Part shown: in pieces, positions 7,196 through 15,785 of the stretch
Layout: the number at the start of each line of letters is the position of its first letter
Numbering within the stretch: the stretch's first letter is position 1
DNA from: Streptomyces sp. ITFR-16
GTDB taxonomy: Bacteria > Actinomycetota > Actinomycetes > Streptomycetales > Streptomycetaceae
DNA length: 64,000 nucleotides
Direction of reading: 5' to 3'
Assembly: GCF_031844705.1 (NCBI RefSeq)
Contig: NZ_CP134609.1
Location: 5,890,001-5,954,000 of the forward strand
Made by a program: the position numbers and the translations under genes
Notes under the pieces: generated by a model
What the model was told of the DNA's origin: nothing
The model's database searches: none
What the model saw: only the letters and a program-made list of their open reading frames with translations

Positions 7196-9334
7196 ATGAG
7201 GCGTAACCTCGCGGCACGTATCGGTGTGTGGAGCGCACACCACCGCAAGACGGCCATTCTCGGCTGGCTGCTCTTCGTCGTACTCGCCGCGGGCATCGGC
7301 GGCGCGTCGGGCATGGTCGAGATGACCGACGCGGAGAACGGGGCGGGCGACTCGGCCCGCGCCGAACAGCTCCTCTCCGACGCGGGCCTGGCCCACCGCG
7401 CCGGTGAACTGGTCATGGTGTCGTCGGCCGAGCCGGACGGCTGGCGGGCCGCGGCGCGCGAGCTGACCGAGGCCCTGGGGAAGACCGGCGAGGTGACGGA
7501 CCTCGCGGCGCCGGTCCCCTCCAAGGACGGCAAGGACGCGCTGGTCACCTTCGCGATGAAGGGCGACGCGGACACCGCGGCCGACCGGGTGCAGCCCGTC
7601 CTGGACGCGGTGGCCGGTGTCCGGGACCACCGTGAGGACGTCACGGTCCAGCAGTTCGGCGACGCCAGCGCCGGCAAGTGGCTCGGCGACCTGCTCGCCG
7701 ACGACTTCAAGAAGGCCGAGTTCACCGCCGTACCGCTGGCGCTCGGCATCCTGCTGGTCGCCTTCGGCGCGGTCGTGGCGGCCCTGCTGCCCGTGGGGCT
7801 CGCGCTCACCGCGTGCATGGCCGCCTTCGGTCTGCTGTCGCTCGCCAGCCACCAGCTGCACCTGTTCCAGACCACGTACTCCGTGATGTTCCTGATGGGC
7901 TTCGCCGTCGGCGTCGACTACTGCCTCTTCTACCTGCGGCGCGAGCGCGACGAGCGGGCGGCCGGGCGCGACGCCGAGACCGCCCTGCGGATCGCCGCGG
8001 CGACCAGCGGCCGGGCCGTGCTCGTCTCCGGGCTGACCGTCATGGTGGCCATGGCCGGCATGTTCCTGTCCGGACTGCTGCTCTTCAAGGGCTTCGCCCT
8101 CGCCACGATCACCGTCGTCTGCATCGCCATGCTGGGCTCCGTCACCGTGCTGCCCGCGCTGCTGTCCTGGCTGGGCGACCGGATCGACGCCGGACGGGTG
8201 CCGCTGCTGAACCGGCGCGGCAAGCGGGGCAGGAAGGAGAGCGGCCGGCTCGCCGGGAAGCTGCTGCGGCCCGTGCTGGCCAAGCCGAAGTTCTTCGCCG
8301 CCGCCTCCGTCCTCGTCCTGCTGGCGCTCGCCGCGCCCGCCCTGGGCATGAAGACCGAGTCGCTCGGCCTGGAGAAGCAGTTCGGCTCCGACTCCGCCCT
8401 GTCCGTCGCCTACCGGAACATCAGCGATACCTTCCCCGGCGGCCCCGCCCCGGCCCAGGTGGTCGTCGAGGCCGACGACATCCAGGCGCCTGCCGTACGC
8501 AAGGCGCTCGCCGGGTTCGACGGGGTGACCGTCCACAAGGCGCGGAACATCGCGGAGATCGAGGTGCCGCTGCCCGGCGGCGCGGCCGATCTGGACGGGC
8601 TGCGCGAGGACCGGCTGCCGGCCGCGTTCGACGGCACGGGCGCCCGGGCCTATGTCACCGGTGAGGTGGCCGGGTCGGCCGACTTCAACGACCAGCTGAA
8701 GCGCGGCATCGTGCCGGTCTTCCTCTTCGTCACCGCCGTGACCTTCCTGCTGATGCTGTTCTGCTTCCGCTCCTACGTCATCGCCGTGACCTCGATCCTG
8801 CTCAACCTGCTCTCCGTGGCCGCCGCCTACGGGGTGATGACCGCCGTCTTCCAGCACGGCTGGGGCGCCTCGCTGATCGGCTCCGAGGGGGTCGGCGCGA
8901 TCGAGTCCTGGATGCCGCTGTTCGTCCTGGTGGTCCTGTTCGGGCTCTCGATGGACTACCACGTCTTCGTGGTCTCCCGGATCCGCGAGGCCCACGGCCG
9001 GGGCCTGGACACCCGGGCCGCGATCGACGAGGGCATCCGGCGCACGGCCGGTGCGGTGACCGGTGCGGCCGTGATCATGGTGGCGGTGTTCTCGGTCTTC
9101 GGGACGCTGTCCATGCAGGACATGCAGCAGATGGGCGTCGGCCTGGCCGTCGCGGTGCTGCTGGACGCCACGGTCGTACGGATGGTGCTGCTGCCCTCCG
9201 CGATGGCGCTGCTGGGCGAGCGCAACTGGCGCACCCCGCGCGGCCTCTCCCGGCTGCCGAGCCTGGACCACAGCGAACCGGAGCCCGCACCCCTCGCGGC
9301 GACGGCCCCGGTCGGAACGGGCCCGCGCGGCTGA
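7196..9334 (+). CDS. MMPL-family RND transporter
   Basis: A 712-residue polytopic protein with the two-fold MMPL layout: N-terminal helix (about residues 20-40), a soluble loop, five or six helices (about 175-340), a second soluble loop, then a second helix block (about 505-690). The proton-relay-type motifs FAVGVDYCLF and GLSMDYHVFV appear once in each half. Such proteins export lipids, siderophores or toxic compounds. The ATG at 7196 follows a GGGGGC stretch. It is divergent from the kinase gene, separated by 241 bp that must hold both promoters. The substrate is not predictable. Confidence 0.92.
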   Translation: MRRNLAARIGVWSAHHRKTAILGWLLFVVLAAGIGGASGMVEMTDAENGAGDSARAEQLLSDAGLAHRAGELVMVSSAEPDGWRAAARELTEALGKTGEVTDLAAPVPSKDGKDALVTFAMKGDADTAADRVQPVLDAVAGVRDHREDVTVQQFGDASAGKWLGDLLADDFKKAEFTAVPLALGILLVAFGAVVAALLPVGLALTACMAAFGLLSLASHQLHLFQTTYSVMFLMGFAVGVDYCLFYLRRERDERAAGRDAETALRIAAATSGRAVLVSGLTVMVAMAGMFLSGLLLFKGFALATITVVCIAMLGSVTVLPALLSWLGDRIDAGRVPLLNRRGKRGRKESGRLAGKLLRPVLAKPKFFAAASVLVLLALAAPALGMKTESLGLEKQFGSDSALSVAYRNISDTFPGGPAPAQVVVEADDIQAPAVRKALAGFDGVTVHKARNIAEIEVPLPGGAADLDGLREDRLPAAFDGTGARAYVTGEVAGSADFNDQLKRGIVPVFLFVTAVTFLLMLFCFRSYVIAVTSILLNLLSVAAAYGVMTAVFQHGWGASLIGSEGVGAIESWMPLFVLVVLFGLSMDYHVFVVSRIREAHGRGLDTRAAIDEGIRRTAGAVTGAAVIMVAVFSVFGTLSMQDMQQMGVGLAVAVLLDATVVRMVLLPSAMALLGERNWRTPRGLSRLPSLDHSEPEPAPLAATAPVGTGPRG

Positions 9335-9344
9335 CGGCACACAC

Positions 9345-9388
9345 ACGTGGGGCCCGGTTCCGGTACACACCGGAACCGGGCCCCACGT
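9345..9388. terminator. bidirectional terminator hairpin
   Basis: Two 20-bp perfectly complementary arms (9345-9364 and 9369-9388) around a 4-base ACAC loop lie between convergent genes, so the hairpin can end transcription from both sides. There is no T-tract, as is common in Streptomyces. Confidence 0.88.
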
Positions 9389-9394
9389 CCTGTC

Positions 9395-10021
9395 TCAGGG
9401 CGCGTACTTGTAACCCACGCGCCGCACCGTCTGGATCGACCGGCGGTGCTCGGCGCCCAGCTTCCGGCGCAGCCGGGCGATGTGGACGTCGACGGTGCGC
9501 CCGTCGCCCACGTGTCCGTAACCCCAGACCGTGGTCACCAGCTGGTCGCGGGTGTGCACCCGGTGCGGGTGCGCCACCAGGTGGGCCAGGAGTTCGAACT
9601 CCAGGTAGGTCAGGTCGAGGGTGTTCCCGTTCACCGATGCGGTGCGCTGGACGGAGTCGATACGGACCGGTCCGGTCCCCGCCTCCTCCAGCACCTCCGG
9701 AGCGGCGAACCGGCCCGCCTTGGCGACATCGGCGGCCGCGGCCGCGAAGGCCGGCTGCTGGTCGGCGGGGACGAGCACCAGATAGCCGACCATCGGCGGG
9801 CGGCCCGGCAGCGCCGGCAGGGTGTGCTGGGGCGCGGGCAGCCAGGTCGCGCCCGGCGTCAGGAACGCCGACACATCGGCCGGCTGGACGACCTCGTCAG
9901 GGGCGACGGCACGCAGTCGGTGCCGGTTGGGAGAGGGGGGACGAGCGGAAGCGGTCGCAGCGGCCGCCGGCTGCGCTGCGGTGGCAGCGGCTGCGGCGGA
10001 GAAAGTACGAGTGTTCGCCAT
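9395..10021 (-). CDS. orphan OmpR/PhoB-type winged-helix regulator
   Basis: A 208-residue protein. The C-terminal ~95 residues are a complete OmpR/PhoB DNA-binding domain (LDLTYLEFELLAHL, RDQLVTTVWG, RTVDVHIARLRRKL, VRRVGYKY). The N-terminal half has no receiver domain: it starts with an Ala/Thr-rich stretch and a short alpha/beta region (GYLVLVPADQQ). No kinase gene is adjacent. It therefore probably acts without phosphorylation or reads another input. The ATG at 10021 is chosen over upstream frames because it marks the start of plausible protein; the nearby GAAAGAG is a modest ribosome site. A small peptide gene lies 83 bp upstream on the same strand. Confidence 0.85.
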   Translation of the reverse strand: MANTRTFSAAAAATAAQPAAAATASARPPSPNRHRLRAVAPDEVVQPADVSAFLTPGATWLPAPQHTLPALPGRPPMVGYLVLVPADQQPAFAAAAADVAKAGRFAAPEVLEEAGTGPVRIDSVQRTASVNGNTLDLTYLEFELLAHLVAHPHRVHTRDQLVTTVWGYGHVGDGRTVDVHIARLRRKLGAEHRRSIQTVRRVGYKYAP

Positions 10022-10104
10022 GGGGGTCAGCTCTTTCGCGCGAAGGAGTCGTCTGTGGACGGACTTGCTACGTGCGCGCGGACCGAAGACCGGGGTGAGC
10101 GGCT

Positions 10105-10224
10105 TTAGGGGGCCAGCGCGTTCAACGCGCGGCAACACACCCGGTCGAAGTCGTGGTGCTGACGGGAAGGCCAGAAGGGCTCGAGGTCGCTGCGACCTGT
10201 CGAGGAGTGCGGGTAGCTGGCCAT
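10105..10224 (-). CDS. 39-residue peptide gene upstream of the orphan regulator
   Basis: A short open frame, ATG at 10224 to TAA at 10105, encodes 39 residues that start MASYPHSS and contain the pair RVCCR near the C-terminus. Only about 5 of 39 codons end in A or T, which fits coding DNA in this genome. The ribosome site is unclear: GGGGG lies only one base before the ATG, while TTCAAT 6 bases before the ATG could be a -10 for a leaderless message. It may be a leader peptide for the regulator at 9395-10021 or an independent small protein. Confidence 0.5.
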   Translation of the reverse strand: MASYPHSSTGRSDLEPFWPSRQHHDFDRVCCRALNALAP

Positions 10225-10320
10225 GCCCCCATTGAACCAGAGAACAGGACCCCGGAGCAGACTTCTCTCAGCCGTCGATACGGACCCTTTGCGTTACGTT
10301 CCTCACCTCGGGCACGCGCG

Positions 10321-10352
10321 GAGGCGCCCACCGGCAGTGCGGTGGGCGCCTC
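10321..10352. terminator. terminator downstream of glnII
   Basis: Arms GAGGCGCCCACCG (10321-10333) and CGGTGGGCGCCTC (10340-10352) pair perfectly around a 6-base loop. It lies 21 bases past the glnII stop codon on the minus strand. Confidence 0.85.
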
Positions 10353-10373
10353 TTGTGCGTGTGCGGGGCCGGA

Positions 10374-11408
10374 TCAGACCTGGTCGGCCTTCTCCAGCGC
10401 GGTGCAGCAGGTGTCGACGATCAGCCGCGTGACGACGTACGGGTCGACGTTGGCGTTCGGGCGGCGGTCCTCGATGTAGCCCTTGCGGTCCTGCTCGACC
10501 TGCCACGGGATGCGGACCGAGGCGCCGCGGTTGGAGACGCCGTAGCTGTACTCGTTCCACGGGGCGGTCTCGTGCAGACCGGTCAGACGGTCGTCGATGC
10601 CCGCGCCGTAGTTCTTGACGTGGTCCATCGGCTTCGAGCCCTCGCCGAGCGACTCGCACGCGGTGATGATCGCGTCGTAGCCCTCGCGCATCGCCTTGGT
10701 GGAGAAGTTGGTGTGCGCGCCCGCGCCGTTCCAGTCGCCCTTGACCGGCTTCGGGTCGAGGGTCGCGGAGACGTTGAAGTCCTCGGCGGTGCGGTAGAGC
10801 AGCCAGCGGGCGATCCACAGCTGGTCGGAGACCTCCAGCGGGGAGAGCGGGCCCACCTGGAACTCCCACTGGCCGGGCATGACCTCGGCGTTGATGCCCG
10901 AGATGCCCAGGCCCGCCTTCAGGCAGTTGTCGAGGTGCTTCTCGACGATCTGGCGGCCGAAGATCTCGTCCGCGCCGACACCGCAGTAGTAGCCGCCCTG
11001 CGCGGCCGGGAAGCCGCCCTCCGGGAAGCCGAGCGGGCGGTGGCCGTCGAAGAAGGTGTACTCCTGCTCGATGCCGAAGATCGGCTCCTGGCCGGCGAAC
11101 TGCTCGGCGACCGGGCGGAGTCCGGCCCGGGTGTTGGACTCGTGCGGAGTCATGTCGATGTTGAAGACCTCGCACAGGACCAGGACGTCGTCGCCGCCGC
11201 GGATCGGGTCCGGACACGTGAAGACCGGCTTCAGCACCCGGTCGGAGGCGTGGCCCTCGGCCTGGTTGGTGCTCGAACCGTCGAAGCCCCAGATGGGCAG
11301 CTCCGCCACGTCGGACGACGGGGTACCGGGCATGATCTTGGTCTTCGAACGGAGCTTGGCGGTCGGCTCGGTGCCGTCGATCCAGATGTACTCAGCCTTG
11401 AACGTCAC
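10374..11408 (-). CDS. glnII: glutamine synthetase type II (GlnII)
   Basis: A 344-residue eukaryotic-type glutamine synthetase, which makes glutamine from glutamate, ammonia and ATP in the cytoplasm. Visible motifs include AEYIWIDG at the N-terminus, WGFDGSST, the FGIEQEYTF glutamate/metal motif, GPGQ-like MPGQWEFQVG, NGAGAHTNFST and the Arg-rich NRGASVRIP. The length is normal for GSII, and there is no adenylylation tyrosine as in GSI. The GTG at 11408 is preferred over the ATG at 11417: AAAGG abuts that ATG, but the AAAGGA stretch sits 8 bases before the GTG. A GlnR-like box lies at 11464-11501. It is not heat-stable GSI; the second enzyme is glnA at 19484. Confidence 0.93.
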   Translation of the reverse strand: MTFKAEYIWIDGTEPTAKLRSKTKIMPGTPSSDVAELPIWGFDGSSTNQAEGHASDRVLKPVFTCPDPIRGGDDVLVLCEVFNIDMTPHESNTRAGLRPVAEQFAGQEPIFGIEQEYTFFDGHRPLGFPEGGFPAAQGGYYCGVGADEIFGRQIVEKHLDNCLKAGLGISGINAEVMPGQWEFQVGPLSPLEVSDQLWIARWLLYRTAEDFNVSATLDPKPVKGDWNGAGAHTNFSTKAMREGYDAIITACESLGEGSKPMDHVKNYGAGIDDRLTGLHETAPWNEYSYGVSNRGASVRIPWQVEQDRKGYIEDRRPNANVDPYVVTRLIVDTCCTALEKADQV

Positions 11409-11463
11409 GGAAGCCATCCTTTGCGGGTGCTGCGGTCTATGCAGCGCAGCTTCGCAAGACGCG

Positions 11464-11501
11464 ATTTCCCGACCGTTGCTCCGGTGTGAACCCCGTGTTA
11501 C
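11464..11501 (-). promoter_or_regulatory. GlnR-like binding box upstream of glnII
   Basis: Reading the minus strand: GTAAC-n6-TTCAC-n6-GCAAC-n6-GAAAT, with exact 6-base spacing throughout. This matches the layout known for Streptomyces GlnR (gTnAc-n6-GaAAc repeated), with a perfect first site, a near-perfect last site and degenerate middle sites. A CATAGA hexamer at 11436-11441 may be the -10 element. Confidence 0.68.
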
Positions 11502-11542
11502 CGAGGTTTCCTGCGAAAGACGGGCCTGTTGCGAAGGCTCCT

Positions 11543-12676
11543 TCACAGCTCCCGGTGCCGCAGCAGCGACTCGAATCCGGCGGCCCGGATCCGCGCCCTC
11601 AGCTCCTTCTCACCGGTGCCCAGGGCCTGCGCGGCGAGCGGCAGCCGCCAGTCCGCGTCGTCCAGCCGGTGCAGCAGATGGCCGCGCCGGACCTGCGCCT
11701 CGGAGAGCCGGAACGTCTTCAGATAGGCGACCTGCCCCTTGTGGTCGGTGATCGTCTCGCCGATGTGCTGCCCGCCCCGGTCGCGCAGGAACGGCGGCAG
11801 GAACCGCCACAGTGTGAACGCCCCCATCCGGTACACCCGCTCGAAGCCGTACGAGCTGTCCAGCAGCTCCCGCGCGAACAGGGTGTCGTGCGCCTCGGCC
11901 CACTCCCGCTCCTGCTCCCGCGCGGCCGCCCGCAGCGCGGCGAGCGTCCGCAGCCCGGGCCCGTCCGCGATCCGCGCCCCGAACTCCGGCACCGGCGCCC
12001 CGTACATCGCGTACTGGTGGACCAGCTCCCCGTACAGGTCCTCGATCAGCGTCGGGTGGAGCAGCCGGTAGTCGCCGGGATGCGGCACCACGAAGGCGGC
12101 GGCGAGCGTGTCGGCGGCGTAGACCATCACCCCGCACTGTCCGGGGTGGATCTCGAAGGTGCGCAGCGCGTCCCCGAGCCCGCGCACCGACCACCCCATG
12201 TACGCGTCCTCGCCGCGCGGCGAGAGCCCGTCGCGCAGCGCCCGGCGCGACCACTCCTCCCAGGCGGTCGACGGACCGCCGAAGTGCAGCGCGAGATAGC
12301 CCTCCAGCGCCAGATGCAGCGGCAGGAAGCGCAGCCGGTCCCCGGGCTGCCGCTTGGCCAGCCGGTGGTGGCGGTGGCGCGGCAGCTTCATCGTCCGGGG
12401 CGGGGCACCCTCGCCGCCGGGCCCGGCCAGCTGCGTACCGTACGTGGCCGAGCGCGCCCCCTCGCCCGACCAGTCGGCGACGAACCCGTGCGGGATGTAC
12501 GAGGTGTAGTGGGCACGCGGACCCACCTCGACCACCGCCGGACCGTCCGCCGCGTACACCTCGCGGTGCAGGCGGAGTCCCTCGACCGGCTTCTCCCGCA
12601 CCAGCGGCACCAGCCGGATCCCGCCCCACACCTGGGCCGGGCGGGCGGTGAGACCGTTCAGTTCGAGCCTGTTCAC
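11543..12676 (-). CDS. unknown protein coupled to the vWA gene
   Basis: A 377-residue cytoplasmic protein with no signal peptide or membrane helix and no family I recognise with confidence. It has several conserved-looking aromatic and His motifs (HYTSYIPHGFV, HFGGPS near residue 130, GQHIGETITDHKGQVAYLKTF near 300). It starts with a GTG whose bases overlap the TGA of the vWA gene (GTGA, 12673-12676), so the two are translated as a unit. It may correspond to the ARPP-type domains reported beside RNA-repair and conflict genes, but that is from memory and unverified. glnII follows 134 bp downstream with its own promoter region. Confidence 0.7.
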   Translation of the reverse strand: MNRLELNGLTARPAQVWGGIRLVPLVREKPVEGLRLHREVYAADGPAVVEVGPRAHYTSYIPHGFVADWSGEGARSATYGTQLAGPGGEGAPPRTMKLPRHRHHRLAKRQPGDRLRFLPLHLALEGYLALHFGGPSTAWEEWSRRALRDGLSPRGEDAYMGWSVRGLGDALRTFEIHPGQCGVMVYAADTLAAAFVVPHPGDYRLLHPTLIEDLYGELVHQYAMYGAPVPEFGARIADGPGLRTLAALRAAAREQEREWAEAHDTLFARELLDSSYGFERVYRMGAFTLWRFLPPFLRDRGGQHIGETITDHKGQVAYLKTFRLSEAQVRRGHLLHRLDDADWRLPLAAQALGTGEKELRARIRAAGFESLLRHREL

Positions 12677-14145
12677 CGCGCGCCTCCCGGCCGTCCGTCG
12701 TCCACGAACCGGGCGACCTGCCGGTCCAGATAGGCGTGCAGCTCGGCGGGGCCGGTGCGCCCCTCGGAGAACTGGGCGATCTCCACCAGCGCCGGCAGGT
12801 CCTCGGCATCCCGGATGCCGGCCGTCGGCACGCTAGGGGACAGCCGCCGGACGTCGAAACCGGCCGCGTCGTATACAGGGTTCACATGCACCACGGCGGT
12901 GCGCCGGTCCGGATCCAGCCGGGTCCGCCACACCCGCAGCACCTCGCCCGCGAGCCCCGGCGGGGCGTTGTCCCAGCCGTCCGAGACGATGACCAGCCGC
13001 TCCGGGCCGTGCCCGAGCGCGTCCAGGATCCGGGTGCCCAGCGGGGTCGGCCCCGACGGCCCGACCAGCAGCGGATCGCGCGCACCCGAGGTCCACAGCG
13101 GAACGCACGCGCCGGGCGCCGCCAGCGCCTCCAGCAGGAAGTGGCAGGCCAGCGCCACGGCGAGCGGCCGGCGCCGCTTCTCGCCGGAGCCCGACGAGGA
13201 GTAGCTGTCGTCCAGGACCGCCGCGACCCGCCCCCAGCTCCCGGCGTGCGGCCCGGCCGCGCGACGGGCCGAGGCGCGCAGCGCCGGCACCAGCTCCGCG
13301 CGATGACGGCCGCGCGCCTCCCGCTCCAGCGACAGGACGTACAGGGCGAGCCGGGTCAGCGGCATCACGGTCAGATCGACGCCCCCGGGCAGCTCTGCCG
13401 GGTCCGCCACCGTGCGCCGGCCCTGGGTGCGCAGCCGCTCCAGCCGCGTCATCCGGGGCACCATCCGCGCCACGAACGCCTCGCGCTTCATACCGTGCCG
13501 CGCCGCGAAGCCCTCGGCGACGGTGAAGGGCAGCTCGTCGACGGCACCCTGCTCGTAGTGGGCCCGGCGCCAGGCGTCGAGCAGCCGGTGCTCGTAACGC
13601 GGCAGCTTCCCCGGCCGGAACAGGAACGCGCCCAGCTCGCCGTCGGGCGCGGTGCCGCCGTCGAGCCGCAGATGGGCGTGGCGCGCGGCTGTCTTCAGGC
13701 CCGCGCGGTACTTCACCGCGTCGTGCGCCGGATCCGGCCGCGCCGCCAGCCAGTCGCGCATGATCGCCCGGGTGCGCCGGTTGTTGACCTTGGCCGCCCG
13801 CAGCTCCCGGAACAGCCGGTAGACCCGCTGCGGCGGCAGCTTCGCCAGCCGGGCGGCGATGAGCCGCCCCTCGGTGCGCCTCTCCTCGGCGGACGCGTCG
13901 GCGGCGTGCTCCAGCAGGCCCCGCACGATCCGCACGGCGTTGTGGTCGTTGATGTCCAGGGCGAGCGAAGCCGCGTACACCCGGCGGTAGTTGATCCGTA
14001 CGTACGCGTGCAGGAAGTCCAGCGAGAGCTGCTGGTGCCCGGCGCCGGAGTGGAACTCGCGCTGGCCCGTCGCGGTGACGGCCGCGTTGACGAACAGCAG
14101 CACGTCCTCGGCGGCGATGAGATCGGCGTACGTCTCGGTCGTCAT
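12673..14145 (-). CDS. helical-repeat plus vWA protein, Ro60/TROVE-like layout
   Basis: A 490-residue cytoplasmic protein. The N-terminal ~300 residues are alpha-helical and rich in Arg, with repeats such as FLHAYVRINYRRVYAASLAL. The C-terminal part resembles a von Willebrand A domain: a MIDAS-type DDSYSS motif near residue 315, and VIVSDGWDN as the later metal/edge strand. Helical repeats followed by vWA is the layout of Ro60/TROVE proteins, which bind misfolded or Y RNAs, but I cannot confirm TROVE by eye. The ATG at 14145 has GGGGGACG upstream. It overlaps its partner by 4 bp. A role in RNA quality control or repair is inference. Confidence 0.72.
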   Translation of the reverse strand: MTTETYADLIAAEDVLLFVNAAVTATGQREFHSGAGHQQLSLDFLHAYVRINYRRVYAASLALDINDHNAVRIVRGLLEHAADASAEERRTEGRLIAARLAKLPPQRVYRLFRELRAAKVNNRRTRAIMRDWLAARPDPAHDAVKYRAGLKTAARHAHLRLDGGTAPDGELGAFLFRPGKLPRYEHRLLDAWRRAHYEQGAVDELPFTVAEGFAARHGMKREAFVARMVPRMTRLERLRTQGRRTVADPAELPGGVDLTVMPLTRLALYVLSLEREARGRHRAELVPALRASARRAAGPHAGSWGRVAAVLDDSYSSSGSGEKRRRPLAVALACHFLLEALAAPGACVPLWTSGARDPLLVGPSGPTPLGTRILDALGHGPERLVIVSDGWDNAPPGLAGEVLRVWRTRLDPDRRTAVVHVNPVYDAAGFDVRRLSPSVPTAGIRDAEDLPALVEIAQFSEGRTGPAELHAYLDRQVARFVDDGRPGGAR

Positions 14146-14380
14146 GATGCGTCCCCCGTGGTGTTCCGCGCGGCGGTGCGCGCACACGGAAGCCGGCCGG
14201 GGAATGGGGGCGCGAGCAGCGAAATGTTTGCTTCATAGGCAAGTCCCGGAAGTCGCACCGGAGTCCCGCGGCCGGCCCCGTCAACGTAACCGAACGGCCG
14301 CGCGTCCTGCCACCGCATTCGGCCGGGTACGCGAGGGGAGGGGCGCCCGGGCGGCGGGGCGCACCGGGCACACTGGACCC

Positions 14381-15289
14381 ATGACGACCTCCGCGAACCC
14401 CCTGCGCATCGGCCTGGCCGGTACGGGCCCCTGGGCCCGCAACACCCAGGCACCCGCCCTCGCCGCCCACCCGGGCGCCGTACTCAGCGGGGTGTGGGGG
14501 CGGCGGGCCGAGGCCGCCGGGGAGCTGGCCGCCGCGCACGGCGTCACCGCTTACACCGGTGATGCCGGGCTCGACGAGCTGTTCGCCGCGAGCGACGCCG
14601 TCGCGTTCGCCCTGCCGCCCGACGTCCAGGCTCCGCTGGCCGCCCGCGCCGCCTCGGCCGGCTGCCATCTGCTGATGGACAAGCCCGTCGCCACGACCGT
14701 GGCCGGCGCCCGCGAGGTGGCCGAGGCCGCCGAGCAGGCCCGGGTGGCCTCGATCGTGTTCTGCACGCTGCGGTTCGCGCCGGAGACCGCCGCCTGGATC
14801 GCCGAACAGGAGGCGGTGGGCGACTGGTTCACGGCCCGCGCGGACTGGATCGGCGCCCTGTGGGCTCCCGGCGCGGACAGCGAGTACGCCGCGTCCCCCT
14901 GGCGCCACGAGAAGGGCGGGCTCTGGGACGTCGGCCCGCACGCGCTCTCGGTCCTGATCCCGGTCCTGGGCGACGTCACCGCGCTCACCGCGTCCCGTGG
15001 CCCCGCCGACGCCCACCACCTCCTGCTGCGCCACACCTCCGGCGCCTCCAGCACGGTGACGCTCGCCCTGGGCGCGCCGCCTGCCGCGGCAGGCGTGGAG
15101 GTCCAGCTCAGGGGCGGCCGGGGCATCGCCTCGCTGCCGCGCTGGGACGGCGCGGTCGGCGCCTTCGGGGCGGCGGTGGACGCGCTGATCGCATCGGTGC
15201 GCACGGGGGAGCCGCACCCGTGCGACGTACGGTTCGGCCTGCGGCTGACCGAGCTGCTCGCGGAGGCCGAGGCGCAGGCGGGAGGCTGA
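14381..15289 (+). CDS. Gfo/Idh/MocA-family oxidoreductase
   Basis: A 302-residue NAD(P)-dependent dehydrogenase. The N-terminal Rossmann fold has IGLAGTGPWA, then the family's DKPVA motif (LLMDKPVATTVAGA), and the C-terminal alpha/beta domain has WDVGPHALSVL, which carries the usual catalytic His. The family oxidises or reduces sugars, inositols and similar compounds. The ATG at 14381 follows a weak ribosome site. It is divergent from the vWA gene. The substrate cannot be told from the sequence, and the neighbours give no pathway. Confidence 0.9.
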   Translation: MTTSANPLRIGLAGTGPWARNTQAPALAAHPGAVLSGVWGRRAEAAGELAAAHGVTAYTGDAGLDELFAASDAVAFALPPDVQAPLAARAASAGCHLLMDKPVATTVAGAREVAEAAEQARVASIVFCTLRFAPETAAWIAEQEAVGDWFTARADWIGALWAPGADSEYAASPWRHEKGGLWDVGPHALSVLIPVLGDVTALTASRGPADAHHLLLRHTSGASSTVTLALGAPPAAAGVEVQLRGGRGIASLPRWDGAVGAFGAAVDALIASVRTGEPHPCDVRFGLRLTELLAEAEAQAGG

Positions 15290-15309
15290 CCCCGGGCGGC
15301 GGGGCCGGC

Positions 15310-15774
15310 TCAGCCCGGCCCCGCGCCCTCCGGCTCCGAGACCGCCGCGAGGAATCCGTCCAGAAAGCGGCGCACGGCGGCGACCTCACCCGCGTCGAAC
15401 TCCCGCAGCAGCGCGACCGCGCTCCCGATCACCGGCCCGAACGCCGCCCACCCCAGCTCCACCGCGCCCGGCGTCACGGTCAGCAGCACCCGCCGCCGGT
15501 CCCGGGGGTCGCGGGTGCGGGTCAGATGGCCCAGCCGCTCCAGCCGGCCGATCAGCGAGGTGGTCCCCGCCGAGTTGAGCCCGAGTTCGGCGCCGAGCCG
15601 GCCGGGGGTGGCCTCGGTCCCGCTCCGCTCCGCGTCGAGCAAACACACCAGGGCCCGTACATCGGTCGGATGCATGCCGTGCCGGGCCGCGAACTCCGCC
15701 TGGCGCAGGCCGAATTCCGTCGTGACCCTGCGCAGCAAGTGGACGATCTCCAGCTCCGGACCCTGCTCGCTCAT
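15310..15774 (-). CDS. MarR-family transcriptional regulator
   Basis: A 154-residue winged-helix regulator. Recognition helix near LGLNSAGTTSLIGRLE and wing RDPRDRRRVLLTVT are clear MarR features. The ATG at 15774 has a strong GGAGGCGGAG ribosome site. It is divergent from the alpha/beta hydrolase gene, and a 33-bp palindrome lies between them, so it probably represses both genes and is released by a small ligand. Confidence 0.92.
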   Translation of the reverse strand: MSEQGPELEIVHLLRRVTTEFGLRQAEFAARHGMHPTDVRALVCLLDAERSGTEATPGRLGAELGLNSAGTTSLIGRLERLGHLTRTRDPRDRRRVLLTVTPGAVELGWAAFGPVIGSAVALLREFDAGEVAAVRRFLDGFLAAVSEPEGAGPG

Positions 15775-15785
15775 CTCCGCCTCCT

